From positions 1 to 48,690 of the forward strand of contig JANXXP010000133.1 of NCBI GenBank assembly GCA_025350595.1: DNA of 48,690 bases, given 5' to 3'. Each line of letters starts with the position of its first letter. The stretch's first letter is position 1. The notes under the pieces are model-generated. The model was not told the DNA's origin, searched no databases, and saw only the letters and a list, made by a program, of their open reading frames with translations. Shown piece by piece: positions 38,220 to 46,885 of this stretch. Source of the DNA: Bacteroidota bacterium. Its GTDB lineage: Bacteria > Bacteroidota > Bacteroidia > Bacteroidales > VadinHA17. The position numbers and the translations under genes were made by a program.

Positions 38220-39164
38220 TCACAAAAATCTTACACTTTTATATTTCATCGGGCTTTTTCCCAAACTCAGGTCAAAACAGTAATTAACCATAAATTCATG
38301 TGACCCGCTGCTGTTTTTATTTATGTCTGATATTGTAAAGTCATAAGCGTAACCCAAACGAATTCCATTAAATAATTCAAAACCAACCATGCCGATCAGG
38401 GCATCTCCCGCTCTGTAAGAAACGCCGCCCCAAACCTTTTTATTGTATCTTAACAATGATGTTACAGTTACCTGGGCGACCTTTCCGTCACTGAAAGCAA
38501 AAACAGAAGGGATCAGTTCAAGTGATGGATTAGGCAATTGCAAAGTATACCCGGCTGTAAGATAGTAATGCCGGCTTACATAGGTCAGCCCTTTACTAAA
38601 TTTAATGTCAGGTTTATTCAGGTGAGTTATTGAAAATGCCGCATAATATTTATCAGTTTTGTAGTATAGGCCTAAACCCATATCAAAAGCTACATAACTT
38701 TCTTTGTTCTCAGGGATCAGAGGATCTCCGGATGCAGGCGTATGTGTATCATCCGTTGGTATAGACCAGGTTGGTGAAAGAGTTTTGTTTAACATCCCAA
38801 GGCTTAATCCAATGCCGAGTTTCCCTTGTCCCATATCCATGAGATACGAGTAAGATCCTGATAGATTTATATCCTTATCAAATCCAATATTATCGCTTTC
38901 AACAAGCAAGCCTACACCACTTTTGATCTGAAAGAGAGTAACCGGAGCACTTATATTGAAAACAGTTGTTGTCGGAGCCCCTTTAAAACCAACCCATTGC
39001 TGCCGGTTAAGAGCAGTTGCACAAATTTGACCGGATGTGCCTGCAACGCCAGGGTTATAAGTAAGTGTATTGAACATATAATGACTCGACAACGGATCTT
39101 GTTGTGACAAAGCCGGATGTAGCACTAAAACTAAAAAAAGAAATACAATATTTACTTTTTTCAT
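38220..39164 (-). CDS. porP: PorP/SprF-family T9SS outer membrane protein
   Basis: 314 residues with a signal peptide (MKKVNIVFLFLVLVLHPALS). QQDPLSSHYMFNTLTYNPGVAGTSG at the mature start is the PorP/SprF signature, followed by LNRQQWVGFKGAPTTTVF. The remainder is a 14-strand-type barrel with terminal GIRLGYAYDF and SHEFMVNYCF. PorP-like proteins work with T9SS to anchor or secrete type B cargo. First gene of the por/gld operon. The 168-base gap upstream holds a perfect dyad at 39270-39288 and a weak promoter-like CACATTTG on the minus strand. Confidence 0.93.
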   Translation of the reverse strand: MKKVNIVFLFLVLVLHPALSQQDPLSSHYMFNTLTYNPGVAGTSGQICATALNRQQWVGFKGAPTTTVFNISAPVTLFQIKSGVGLLVESDNIGFDKDINLSGSYSYLMDMGQGKLGIGLSLGMLNKTLSPTWSIPTDDTHTPASGDPLIPENKESYVAFDMGLGLYYKTDKYYAAFSITHLNKPDIKFSKGLTYVSRHYYLTAGYTLQLPNPSLELIPSVFAFSDGKVAQVTVTSLLRYNKKVWGGVSYRAGDALIGMVGFELFNGIRLGYAYDFTISDINKNSSGSHEFMVNYCFDLSLGKSPMKYKSVRFL

Positions 39165-39269
39165 TCTATTTATTGCAAGCGTGATGCACTTAAGTTGAAC
39201 TAGTAAAATAAATAAAAATATTACACCTAAACAAATGTGAATTTTTTTTGGTTCTATTTTATCCCTTCA

Positions 39270-39288
39270 TTTTGACGAGCAGTCAAAA
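39270..39288. promoter_or_regulatory. Dyad TTTTGAC-N5-GTCAAAA, copy 2, upstream of porP
   Basis: A perfect 7-bp inverted repeat with 5-base spacer; minus strand TTTTGACTGCTCGTCAAAA. It lies about 106-124 bases before the porP start. The same core, TTTTGACTGCYYGTCAAA, occurs at 12463-12479 upstream of usp-gldA. It could be a repressor operator or, less likely, a terminator for the upstream topA unit (no clear T-run on the minus strand). Confidence 0.5.
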
Positions 39289-39332
39289 CATTTTGATAAA
39301 CTGAAAACGAAAGTACTAAAAGGTGAAAATGG

Positions 39333-40502
39333 TCAGGATTTTAATCGTTCACTTGCCTTAACCCATCTGTCGGGTACTTCATTCCGGTTAGCTTTCAGGT
39401 AATCTTCATGTGAGCAGGCTACATATAATTTTTCATCTTTTTCAGCAGGCAATTCCATCCACCATCTGTCAGTAAGATTGCTTTTGACAAATATAAGATC
39501 GTCTTCCAGGTCGGTGACTCTTACATGATACTTAATAAAACGCCCTGAGTTTCCATTGCTCAGAACCGGAGTTTCATATTGTTTTTGTGAAAAACCTTCC
39601 AGAAAAAACCAGAGTATCTGGGCAGCAAGACCTGAAGTCTGGGACCTGATATCAAAATCAGGATTAACATCGAATAACCCGAATATTTTAAGCTTGTCGG
39701 AAATTCCGGCATATCTGGAAAGCAGACAGATCTCCTCACCATAAAACCCATTTGGAGAAGGGCTCAAAGTACCTGGTGCATCAGACTGCCTGACAGCTGA
39801 AATGTCAAATATTGCCACTTCAGAGTCCCTGAAAAGAGGTTCGGTCAGGTAAATTGCCTGGCGCACATCACCAACCCTGACAAGCTCTGATTTGCGTTTA
39901 AGAAAACGATTTATTACCTGCTGATCATTAAGGAAGGTCTGATAACCTATATTTATATAATGGTCAAAGGTGCTTTTGTGGTTATTAATTATTGTATTAA
40001 GGTAATTAAACGAATCTGCTTCTTTCCTCTCACTGTTAAAATCAATTCTTGGATCGACTGCAGTAAGAGTATATCTTATTTTTCGTTGGGAAAGGGCCCT
40101 GTCAATTGCAGGAATAAGTGCACTGCTTCCGCCGATAATAACAGGGAAAATATTTCCCTCCAATAACGAACTGAGAATATCTGTTAAACCTGCAATGGTA
40201 TCATTAAATGTGACCCCATGTTTCATATTTCCGAGATCAATTATTTTAGATTTTCCCGGTATTTTTGCCAGTTTATATAATTGAGTTCTTACATCATCTG
40301 GTCCTTTGAATGAACCTGCATTTGGAGAATTTCGTCCTTCCGGAACACCCAAAATTGCAATTTTGTAATTACCCAATTCTTTTACAGGGGTATTTTCTGT
40401 ATGAATAGTTATACTGTGAGGAAAACCGGATTGTGCAGACAGATGCTCAAAATCAGGCCCTTCTATGCTTACAGGATTAAAATAGTCATTCAGATCTACC
40501 AT
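39333..40502 (-). CDS. Arginase/formimidoylglutamase-fold protein with degraded metal site
   Basis: 389 residues with the ureohydrolase fold, usually annotated formimidoylglutamase in Bacteroidetes. True members bind two Mn ions through GGxH, DAHxDxR and SxDxD. Here the first site is GGSS (124-127, no His), the second DPRID (150-154, Asp kept, His replaced by Arg) and the third FDIS (232-235, second Asp replaced by Ser). Three of six ligands are gone, so hydrolysis is unlikely. The substrate-side APG (242-244) is retained. A C-terminal extension of about 75 residues (DLIFVKSNLTDRWWMELP, CSHEDYLKANRNEVPDRW) is added. It sits 6 bases after topA and just upstream of porP. Confidence 0.8.
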   Translation of the reverse strand: MVDLNDYFNPVSIEGPDFEHLSAQSGFPHSITIHTENTPVKELGNYKIAILGVPEGRNSPNAGSFKGPDDVRTQLYKLAKIPGKSKIIDLGNMKHGVTFNDTIAGLTDILSSLLEGNIFPVIIGGSSALIPAIDRALSQRKIRYTLTAVDPRIDFNSERKEADSFNYLNTIINNHKSTFDHYINIGYQTFLNDQQVINRFLKRKSELVRVGDVRQAIYLTEPLFRDSEVAIFDISAVRQSDAPGTLSPSPNGFYGEEICLLSRYAGISDKLKIFGLFDVNPDFDIRSQTSGLAAQILWFFLEGFSQKQYETPVLSNGNSGRFIKYHVRVTDLEDDLIFVKSNLTDRWWMELPAEKDEKLYVACSHEDYLKANRNEVPDRWVKASERLKS

Positions 40503-40508
40503 GATATC

Positions 40509-42812
40509 TTATGAACTTTTTTTAGTTTTATCGCTGTTTTCAATAATCTTTATGCAATCTTCTTTCGTAAGTTTCTCAGCGTCTGTTCCTTTGGGAAGTC
40601 TGAAGTTAAGTTTGTCCTTTACAAGATAGGGCCCGTACCTTCCGTTCAGGAGCATAATATCACCAAAATCCCTTATTACTTTCTTTTTATCACTTTCATT
40701 CTTTTCCAGAATGATCTCAATGCCTCTTTCAATGGTTACAAGATATGGATCGTCGACTCCTTTTTTCAGAGAGAAAAACTTGCTTTTATACCTGATATAT
40801 GGGCCAAATTTGCCTATCCCTACAACCATTTCTCCATCTTCGTATTCACCTAAGGAACGGGGCAGCCTGAAAAGATTCAATGCTTCTTCGAGAGTTATTG
40901 TTTCAAGAAGTTGTGATTTGGACAGACTGGCAAACCTTGGTTTTTCTTCATTTCCTGTTTCTCCTATCTGAGCTACAGGTCCGAATCTTCCCATTCTGAC
41001 TGTTACAGGTTCTCCTGTTTCCGGATGATTTCCCAAAAGTCTGATACCTGTTTTTCTTTCTTTTTTCTCAAGAGTATTTGTTACTGTTTTATGGAAAGGC
41101 GTGTAGAATTTTTCAATCATCCCGGTCCATTTCAGATTACCAAGAGCAATCTCATCAAATTGTTCCTCAACTTCAGCAGTAAAATTATAATCAACGATTT
41201 CGGAAAAGTTTTCCATCAGGAAATCATTTACTATCATTCCAATATCCTGAGGGAAGAGTTTTGATTTTTCCTTTCCGGTAATTTCTGTTTTTGTTGTTGA
41301 TGCAACTTTTCCCTTAAGCAGAGTTAAAATCTTAATGGAACGTTTTTCTCCGGGTCTGTCTTCCCGTGATACATACCCGCGGTTCTGAATAGTTGATATG
41401 GTCGGAGCATAAGTTGAAGGACGGCCAATTCCCAATTCTTCAAGTTTTTTTACAAGACTTGCTTCGGTATATCTGGGCAGCGGTGTTGTAAATTTCTGAG
41501 TGGCTGTAATATTATCGTAGTGCAATGGCATCCCTTTTGTTACAGGCGGGATTACATATCTCTCCTCATCTGTGTTTTCCTGATCGGTCGATTCTGCATA
41601 AACCCTTAGAAAACCATCAAATTTAATAACCTCTCCGTTGGCATGGAATGTGACAGGAGAGTTATCCATATCAATAGAAATTGATGTTTTTTCAATTTCA
41701 GCGTCTGACATCTGGGAGGCAACCGTTCTTTTCCAGATTAATTCATATAGTCTTTTTTCATTCTGGCTGCCAGGTGTTGTGGGATTATCAAGATAGGCAG
41801 GACGGATAGCCTCATGAGCTTCCTGTGCACCTTTTGATTTTGTCTGGAACTGGCGTGTTTTTGAGTATTTTTCACCATATTCAGAAACAATCATTTCTTG
41901 TGCTTTTACAAGTGCAAGCTTAGAAAGATTTGTTGAGTCGGTCCTCATATATGTTATTCTTCCGGCTTCATAAAGCTTTTGAGCTACAGCCATAGTCTGA
42001 GCAACAGAAAATCCCAGTTTCCGGTAAGCCTCCTGCTGTAGTGTAGATGTTGTAAACGGAGGTGCCGGGGAACGGGTTCCGGGTTTGATAGTGATACTTC
42101 CTATTTTATATTTTGAATCGTTGCATAATTCAAGGAACTGGGATGCTTCTTTCTCTCCGGGGAAACGTTTTGAGGCTTCTGCTTTTAGGATGGCATCATC
42201 GACTGAATCGGAACCAATCAGGAAAATTGCAGTTACCCTGAAAGCAGACTCAGACTCGAATGAGATTATTTCCCTTTCTCGTTCAACAAGCAGCCTTACT
42301 GCTACTGACTGAACCCTTCCGGCAGAGAGAGAGGGTTGTACTTTTTTCCAGAGAACAGGAGATATTTCAAATCCTACAATCCTGTCGAGAATTCGCCTGG
42401 CCTGCTGTGAATTTACCAGGTTCATATCAACGAGCCGGGGTGTTTCAATTGCATTTGATATTGCCTCTTTCGTAATTTCATGGAAAACTATTCTTTTTGT
42501 TGTAGCCAGATCAAGATTCAAAACACTGGCAAGATGCCAAGCAATAGCTTCTCCTTCGCGGTCCTCATCAGAGGCTATCCATATATTTTTTGAGTCAGCG
42601 GCAGCTTTGCGTAACTCACTTACCACTTTTGCTTTTTCTTTAGGGATCTCATAGTTAGGAGTGAAATTATGCTCAACATCTATCCCCAGATTTTTTTTGG
42701 CCAAATCCCTGATATGGCCAAAGCTAGAGACAACACGGAAATCTTTTCCCAGGAACTTCTCAATGGTTTTAGCCTTTGCAGGCGACTCAACAATTACAAG
42801 ATTTTCGATCAT
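40509..42812 (-). CDS. topA: DNA topoisomerase I
   Basis: 767 residues; type IA topoisomerase that relaxes negative supercoils. The Toprim start NLVIVESPAKAKTIEKFLG is at about 4-22, DEDREGEAIAWHL carries the acidic metal triad, and the catalytic Tyr is in RITYMRTDST around residue 288. The C-terminal region (RFGPVAQIG, KFGPYIRYKS, RYGPYLVKDK) holds three topoisomerase-C repeats in place of four-Cys zinc fingers. It begins MIENLVIVES at ATG 42812. It probably shares a transcript with the arginase-like gene. Confidence 0.96.
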   Translation of the reverse strand: MIENLVIVESPAKAKTIEKFLGKDFRVVSSFGHIRDLAKKNLGIDVEHNFTPNYEIPKEKAKVVSELRKAAADSKNIWIASDEDREGEAIAWHLASVLNLDLATTKRIVFHEITKEAISNAIETPRLVDMNLVNSQQARRILDRIVGFEISPVLWKKVQPSLSAGRVQSVAVRLLVEREREIISFESESAFRVTAIFLIGSDSVDDAILKAEASKRFPGEKEASQFLELCNDSKYKIGSITIKPGTRSPAPPFTTSTLQQEAYRKLGFSVAQTMAVAQKLYEAGRITYMRTDSTNLSKLALVKAQEMIVSEYGEKYSKTRQFQTKSKGAQEAHEAIRPAYLDNPTTPGSQNEKRLYELIWKRTVASQMSDAEIEKTSISIDMDNSPVTFHANGEVIKFDGFLRVYAESTDQENTDEERYVIPPVTKGMPLHYDNITATQKFTTPLPRYTEASLVKKLEELGIGRPSTYAPTISTIQNRGYVSREDRPGEKRSIKILTLLKGKVASTTKTEITGKEKSKLFPQDIGMIVNDFLMENFSEIVDYNFTAEVEEQFDEIALGNLKWTGMIEKFYTPFHKTVTNTLEKKERKTGIRLLGNHPETGEPVTVRMGRFGPVAQIGETGNEEKPRFASLSKSQLLETITLEEALNLFRLPRSLGEYEDGEMVVGIGKFGPYIRYKSKFFSLKKGVDDPYLVTIERGIEIILEKNESDKKKVIRDFGDIMLLNGRYGPYLVKDKLNFRLPKGTDAEKLTKEDCIKIIENSDKTKKSS

Positions 42813-42905
42813 ATCAGCAGATATTTGTTCTTTTTTTCAGGGGACAAAGTAAATCATTTAGGTACCAAACTTCAAAATAAACCGTTAAGATTCTTTATTA
42901 TTTAC

Positions 42906-42913
42906 TATTTTTG
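42906..42913 (+). promoter_or_regulatory. Candidate -7 element for the class A PBP gene
   Basis: TATTTTTG fits TAnnTTTG and is 19 bases before the ATG at 42933. The -33 position holds GTTA instead of TTTG, so the match is partial. Confidence 0.4.
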
Positions 42914-42932
42914 GCCCAAACTTCATAAGTAA

Positions 42933-45263
42933 ATGAAAGGCAATTCAAACAACAGAAAATACCTGATCTGGTTCTGGACTTTATTCGTTATTCCATTCGC
43001 GTTAGTAGTTATTTTATTCATTCTTATCTCGAAGGAAAAACTTGGACCAATGCCATCTTTTGCGGAGTTGGAAAACCCTGAATATTACCTTGCAGCACAG
43101 GTTTTTGCGGAAGATGGTCCGCTCCTTGGAAAGATCAGCATTGAAAACCTGACATGGACTGAGTACAAGGATCTTTCTCCTTACTTAACTGAAGCGCTCA
43201 TAGCTACGGAGGATATCAGATATTACAGACATTCAGGTATTGACTTACGTGGACTGGGTCGTGCCGGAATTCGTACAATTCTAATGGGTCAGAGCACCGG
43301 TGGAGGGAGTACAATTACCCAGCAGCTGGCCAAACAACTTTATCCAAGGGACACTGCCAGGACATCAGTGCTGATGAGAAAAATCAAACTTGGAGTATCT
43401 AAGTTCAAGGAATGGCAGACAGCTGTTAAGCTTGAACGATTCTATACCAAGGAAGAAATAATAACAATGTACCTGAATAAGTTCAACTTTAGTTACAATG
43501 CTATTGGTATTAAATCTGCAGCAAAAACATATTTCAACACAACTCCCGATTCACTTAATCTCCAACAGGCTGCTGTCCTTGTTGGAATGTTAAAGGGTTC
43601 TACAATGTACAATCCGGTGCGAAACCCGGAGATCATGCTGAAGAGAAGGAATACCGTAATCTCTCAGATGGAACATTATCGTTATCTGACGCCTGAAGTT
43701 GCCGACTCGATTAAGGCATTGCCCATAGAGGTAGATTTTAAGGTAGAGGATCATAATACAGGACTTGCCACCTATTTGAGGCAGTATATAACCAAGACGA
43801 TGAGAAGGCCGGAACCGGATAGAAGCAAATATGTGAGGCAAGCGTCATATGAGGATGCCTTATGGGAATGGCAGAACAATCCTTTATATGGCTGGTGCAA
43901 AAAGAATAAGAAGCCTGACGGGACAAATTATGATATTTATAAGGATGGGCTGAAAATTTATACTACCATCAATTCACATATGCAGAAATATGCAGAGGAG
44001 GCAGTTGCAGAACACCTTTCAAAAGATGAGCAGCCAAAGTTCGACAGAAGATCAAAAGAATTCAGAAATCCACCTTACTCAAACGATCTTACCCGTAAGG
44101 AAATAGATGAACTAATAATGGCATCTGTAAAACAAAGTTTCAGATATATACTTTTAACTGCAAGACGGGTACCTGAAGATTCAATAATGTTGTCATTCAA
44201 TACTCCTGTTAAAATGAGGGTGTTTTCGTGGAAAGGGGACATTGATACTGTTATGACACCTCTTGATTCAATCTGGTATTATAAGAAATTTATCCGGTCA
44301 GCTTTTATGGTTGAGGATCCCAAGAATGGTTATGTAAAGGCTTATGTAGGGGGTACCGATTTCAGATATTTTCAATATGATGCTGTTACAGATCAAAAAA
44401 AGCAGGTCGGGAGTACAATAAAACCCTTCCTTTATACCATTGCAATGCAAAACGGATATTCTCCGTGTTATGAGGTAGAGGATATTCCAAGATCATTCCC
44501 CTCGGGAGATACTCTGTGGACACCACGAAGTTCAGGCCCTCCGGCGTTTTATGGAAAGATGGTCACACTTGCATGGGGTCTGGCTCAATCGGAGAATTAT
44601 ATTTCGGCATGGCTGATGCAGAGATTTAAGCCATCAGCAGTAGTAGATCTAATGCACAAAATGGGGGTTAGGAGTTTTATCGATCCTGTACCATCAATAT
44701 TTTTGGGGACCTCTGATATAAAACTTGAGGAGATGGTTGGCGCCTATGGTACTTTTGCCAACAGAGGGGTTTATAACAGGCCAATGTATGTTACCCGGAT
44801 TGAGGACAAAAACGGGAATGTAATTTCGAAATTTCCCGGCAGGATTGAAGAAGTGCTGAGTGAAGATCAGGCATATCTAATGCTGCATCTTTTACAGGGC
44901 GTTGTAAGAACCGGGTCGGGCAGACAGCTCAGATTAGATCCTTATAACCTTATGAACCAGATTGGCGGTAAAACAGGAACAACTCAGAACCATTCAAATG
45001 CATGGTTTATGGGAGTAACCCCTCAGCTTGTTGGTGGAGTATGGGCAGGATGGGAGGACCAGTCAATACATTTTGAAACACTCAGGGAAGGACAGGGCGC
45101 CGTAATGGCACTTCCGATATTTGGAATATTCCTTAAAAAAGTATATGCTGATCCTCAGTTTGCGACCATGGAAACAGAAGAGTTTGAACGTCCGGAAAAC
45201 TTCAATATGGAACTCGACTGCGATAAGGTTAAAAGACAAAGTACGAGGAGAGTACGATACTAA
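42933..45263 (+). CDS. Class A penicillin-binding protein (PBP1A-type)
   Basis: A bifunctional peptidoglycan glycosyltransferase and transpeptidase, 776 residues. N-terminal membrane anchor about 12-33. The GT51 domain has the catalytic Glu93 in ATEDIRYYRHSGID, and GGGSTITQQLAKQL at 123-136. The transpeptidase domain has the active Ser494 in STIK (494-497), a SEN triad in AQSENYISAW, and KTGT from Lys680. The length and absence of an OB/biotinyl-like extra domain fit the Bacteroidetes PBP1A form. It acts in the periplasm in wall growth. Divergent from topA. Confidence 0.95.
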   Translation: MKGNSNNRKYLIWFWTLFVIPFALVVILFILISKEKLGPMPSFAELENPEYYLAAQVFAEDGPLLGKISIENLTWTEYKDLSPYLTEALIATEDIRYYRHSGIDLRGLGRAGIRTILMGQSTGGGSTITQQLAKQLYPRDTARTSVLMRKIKLGVSKFKEWQTAVKLERFYTKEEIITMYLNKFNFSYNAIGIKSAAKTYFNTTPDSLNLQQAAVLVGMLKGSTMYNPVRNPEIMLKRRNTVISQMEHYRYLTPEVADSIKALPIEVDFKVEDHNTGLATYLRQYITKTMRRPEPDRSKYVRQASYEDALWEWQNNPLYGWCKKNKKPDGTNYDIYKDGLKIYTTINSHMQKYAEEAVAEHLSKDEQPKFDRRSKEFRNPPYSNDLTRKEIDELIMASVKQSFRYILLTARRVPEDSIMLSFNTPVKMRVFSWKGDIDTVMTPLDSIWYYKKFIRSAFMVEDPKNGYVKAYVGGTDFRYFQYDAVTDQKKQVGSTIKPFLYTIAMQNGYSPCYEVEDIPRSFPSGDTLWTPRSSGPPAFYGKMVTLAWGLAQSENYISAWLMQRFKPSAVVDLMHKMGVRSFIDPVPSIFLGTSDIKLEEMVGAYGTFANRGVYNRPMYVTRIEDKNGNVISKFPGRIEEVLSEDQAYLMLHLLQGVVRTGSGRQLRLDPYNLMNQIGGKTGTTQNHSNAWFMGVTPQLVGGVWAGWEDQSIHFETLREGQGAVMALPIFGIFLKKVYADPQFATMETEEFERPENFNMELDCDKVKRQSTRRVRY

Positions 45264-45266
45264 ATA

Positions 45267-45391
45267 GACGCACGACTCACGACACAAGGAAGATATAGCA
45301 CTTATTTTGTTACTGCATATTTGGTAGTTGTAATCGATATTGTTAGTTATGAACGGTTTTGCTGTGTGTCCAGCATCGTGTGTCGTTCGTC
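45267..45391. repeat. Imperfect inverted repeat between the PBP and radA genes
   Basis: GACGCACGACTCACGA (45267-45282) matches the reverse complement of 45376-45391 (GACGAACGACACACGA) at 14 of 16 positions. The loop of about 93 bases is AT-rich. The element fills the gap between two convergent genes and has a CACGAC-like short-period texture, suggesting a small dispersed repeat. Confidence 0.5.
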
Positions 45392-45395
45392 CTTT

Positions 45396-46757
45396 TCAGG
45401 CAAACAGCGACCTTACCAGATTCTCAATTTTTGCCACAGGTATCACTTCAATATTTAACCCTTTTGTCAGAACATTTCTGTGATACTTTGAAATGTAGAT
45501 TTTGGTGAATCCCATTTTTGAAGCTTCTCTGATCCGCTGTTCAATTCTTGATACGGGTCTTATTTCGCCCGACAGACCGGTCTCTCCTGAAAAGCAGATT
45601 TCTCTTCCGATCGGGATATCAAGATTGGAAGATAAAACAGAACTTATAATTGCAAGATCAATTGCCGGATCGTTTACTTTTATACCTCCTGCGAGGTTGA
45701 GAAAAACATCTTTAACCCCTAATTTGAATCCGGCTCTTTTTTCAAGTACTGCCAAAAGCATATTTAGTCGTCTGATATCAAAACCAGTTGAACTTCGTTG
45801 TGGTGTTCCATAAACAGCGCTGCTTACAAGAGCCTGTGTCTCAATCAGGAAGGGGCGTAATCCATCAACTGTTGCGGCTATTGAAATTCCACTGAGCGCT
45901 TCTTCATGCTGATTGATAAACATTTCAGAGGGGTTATCAACTTCCCTTAACCCCTTTTCAACCATTTCGAAAATACCTATTTCAGATGTTGAACCAAACC
46001 TGTTTTTAACAGAACGAAGAATCCGGTAGACGTAGTTATTATCTCCTTCAAAATAGAGGACAACATCTACGATATGTTCCAATACTTTGGGACCGGCCAG
46101 AGTGCCATCCTTTGTAATATGACCAATCAGGAACACAGGGATGCCGGTAATTTTAGAATATTTAAGAAGCTGTGCAGCACATTCCCTTACCTGGGAAACA
46201 GACCCGGCAGAAGACTCTAGCATGCCTGTACTCATTGTCTGAATAGAATCAATGATTATCAGCTCTGGTTTAATATTTTCGGCATGAATAAGGATAGCTT
46301 CAAGTTCGGTTTCACTAAGGATGTAACATTTGGGATTAGAATTTTTCATCCTTTGTGCCCTCAGGCTGATCTGTTCTTCACTTTCTTCCCCTGAAACATA
46401 AAGGATATTATTCCCTTTCATGGCCAGTGCAAGCTGAAGTGCCAGGGTCGATTTTCCTACTCCGGGTTCTCCTCCCAGAAGGATGAGAGATCCGCCAACG
46501 ATACCACCTCCGAGTATTCTGTCGAGTTCAGCTATGCCTGTCTTCCGGCGTCCTTTTTCGTCAGCTTTTATGTTGTCGAGGAGTTCAGGTTTTCTTTTTT
46601 CCTGATTAATAATAAAAGAAGCCTGAGGAGATGATGATGGAGCAATTATTTCTTCATGATAAGTGTTCCATTCTTTGCATGACGGGCATCTTCCTATCCA
46701 TTTTGCTGATTCAACACCGCAATTCTGACAAACGAATATTGTTTTGTTTTTTGCCAC
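45396..46757 (-). CDS. radA: DNA repair protein RadA
   Basis: 453 residues; a RecA-like ATPase and helicase that promotes branch migration in recombination. A four-Cys zinc finger is at Cys10, Cys13, Cys24 and Cys27, Walker A GEPGVGKST at 96-104, the RadA-specific KNRFG motif near 254, and a C-terminal Lon-protease-like domain (SSAVYGTPQRSSTGFDIRRLNMLLAVLEKR; VFLNLAGGIKVNDPAIDLAI). The start MAKNKTIFVCQNCG is canonical. The gap upstream holds a heptad-type repeat. Confidence 0.97.
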   Translation of the reverse strand: MAKNKTIFVCQNCGVESAKWIGRCPSCKEWNTYHEEIIAPSSSPQASFIINQEKRKPELLDNIKADEKGRRKTGIAELDRILGGGIVGGSLILLGGEPGVGKSTLALQLALAMKGNNILYVSGEESEEQISLRAQRMKNSNPKCYILSETELEAILIHAENIKPELIIIDSIQTMSTGMLESSAGSVSQVRECAAQLLKYSKITGIPVFLIGHITKDGTLAGPKVLEHIVDVVLYFEGDNNYVYRILRSVKNRFGSTSEIGIFEMVEKGLREVDNPSEMFINQHEEALSGISIAATVDGLRPFLIETQALVSSAVYGTPQRSSTGFDIRRLNMLLAVLEKRAGFKLGVKDVFLNLAGGIKVNDPAIDLAIISSVLSSNLDIPIGREICFSGETGLSGEIRPVSRIEQRIREASKMGFTKIYISKYHRNVLTKGLNIEVIPVAKIENLVRSLFA

Positions 46758-46781
46758 AATAGTTATTTTACTTGGTGATTC

Positions 46782-46858
46782 TTTGAGTCTTCGTGTCTTT
46801 GTGGCTATGATTTATTTCTTTTTGCCACCAAGGCACCAAGGCACTAAGGTACACTAAG
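46782..46858. repeat. Heptad-type repeat with inverted halves between radA and the flippase gene
   Basis: The right half has tandem heptads GCCACCA-AGGCACCAAGGCACTAAGG. The left half CTTCGTGTCTTTGTGGC is an imperfect inverse. Together they form a long imperfect hairpin. The period-7 GTGCC texture recalls the metK-leader element at 10173-10291. Confidence 0.55.
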
Positions 46859-46885
46859 AAATTAATAATAAAAAATAAGAAGAGG

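Noticed and set aside
39270-39288. Dyad as a rho-independent terminator of the topA unit
   Set aside because: On the minus strand the stem is followed by TGAAGGG and not a T-run, so an operator-like reading is preferred, although termination is not excluded.
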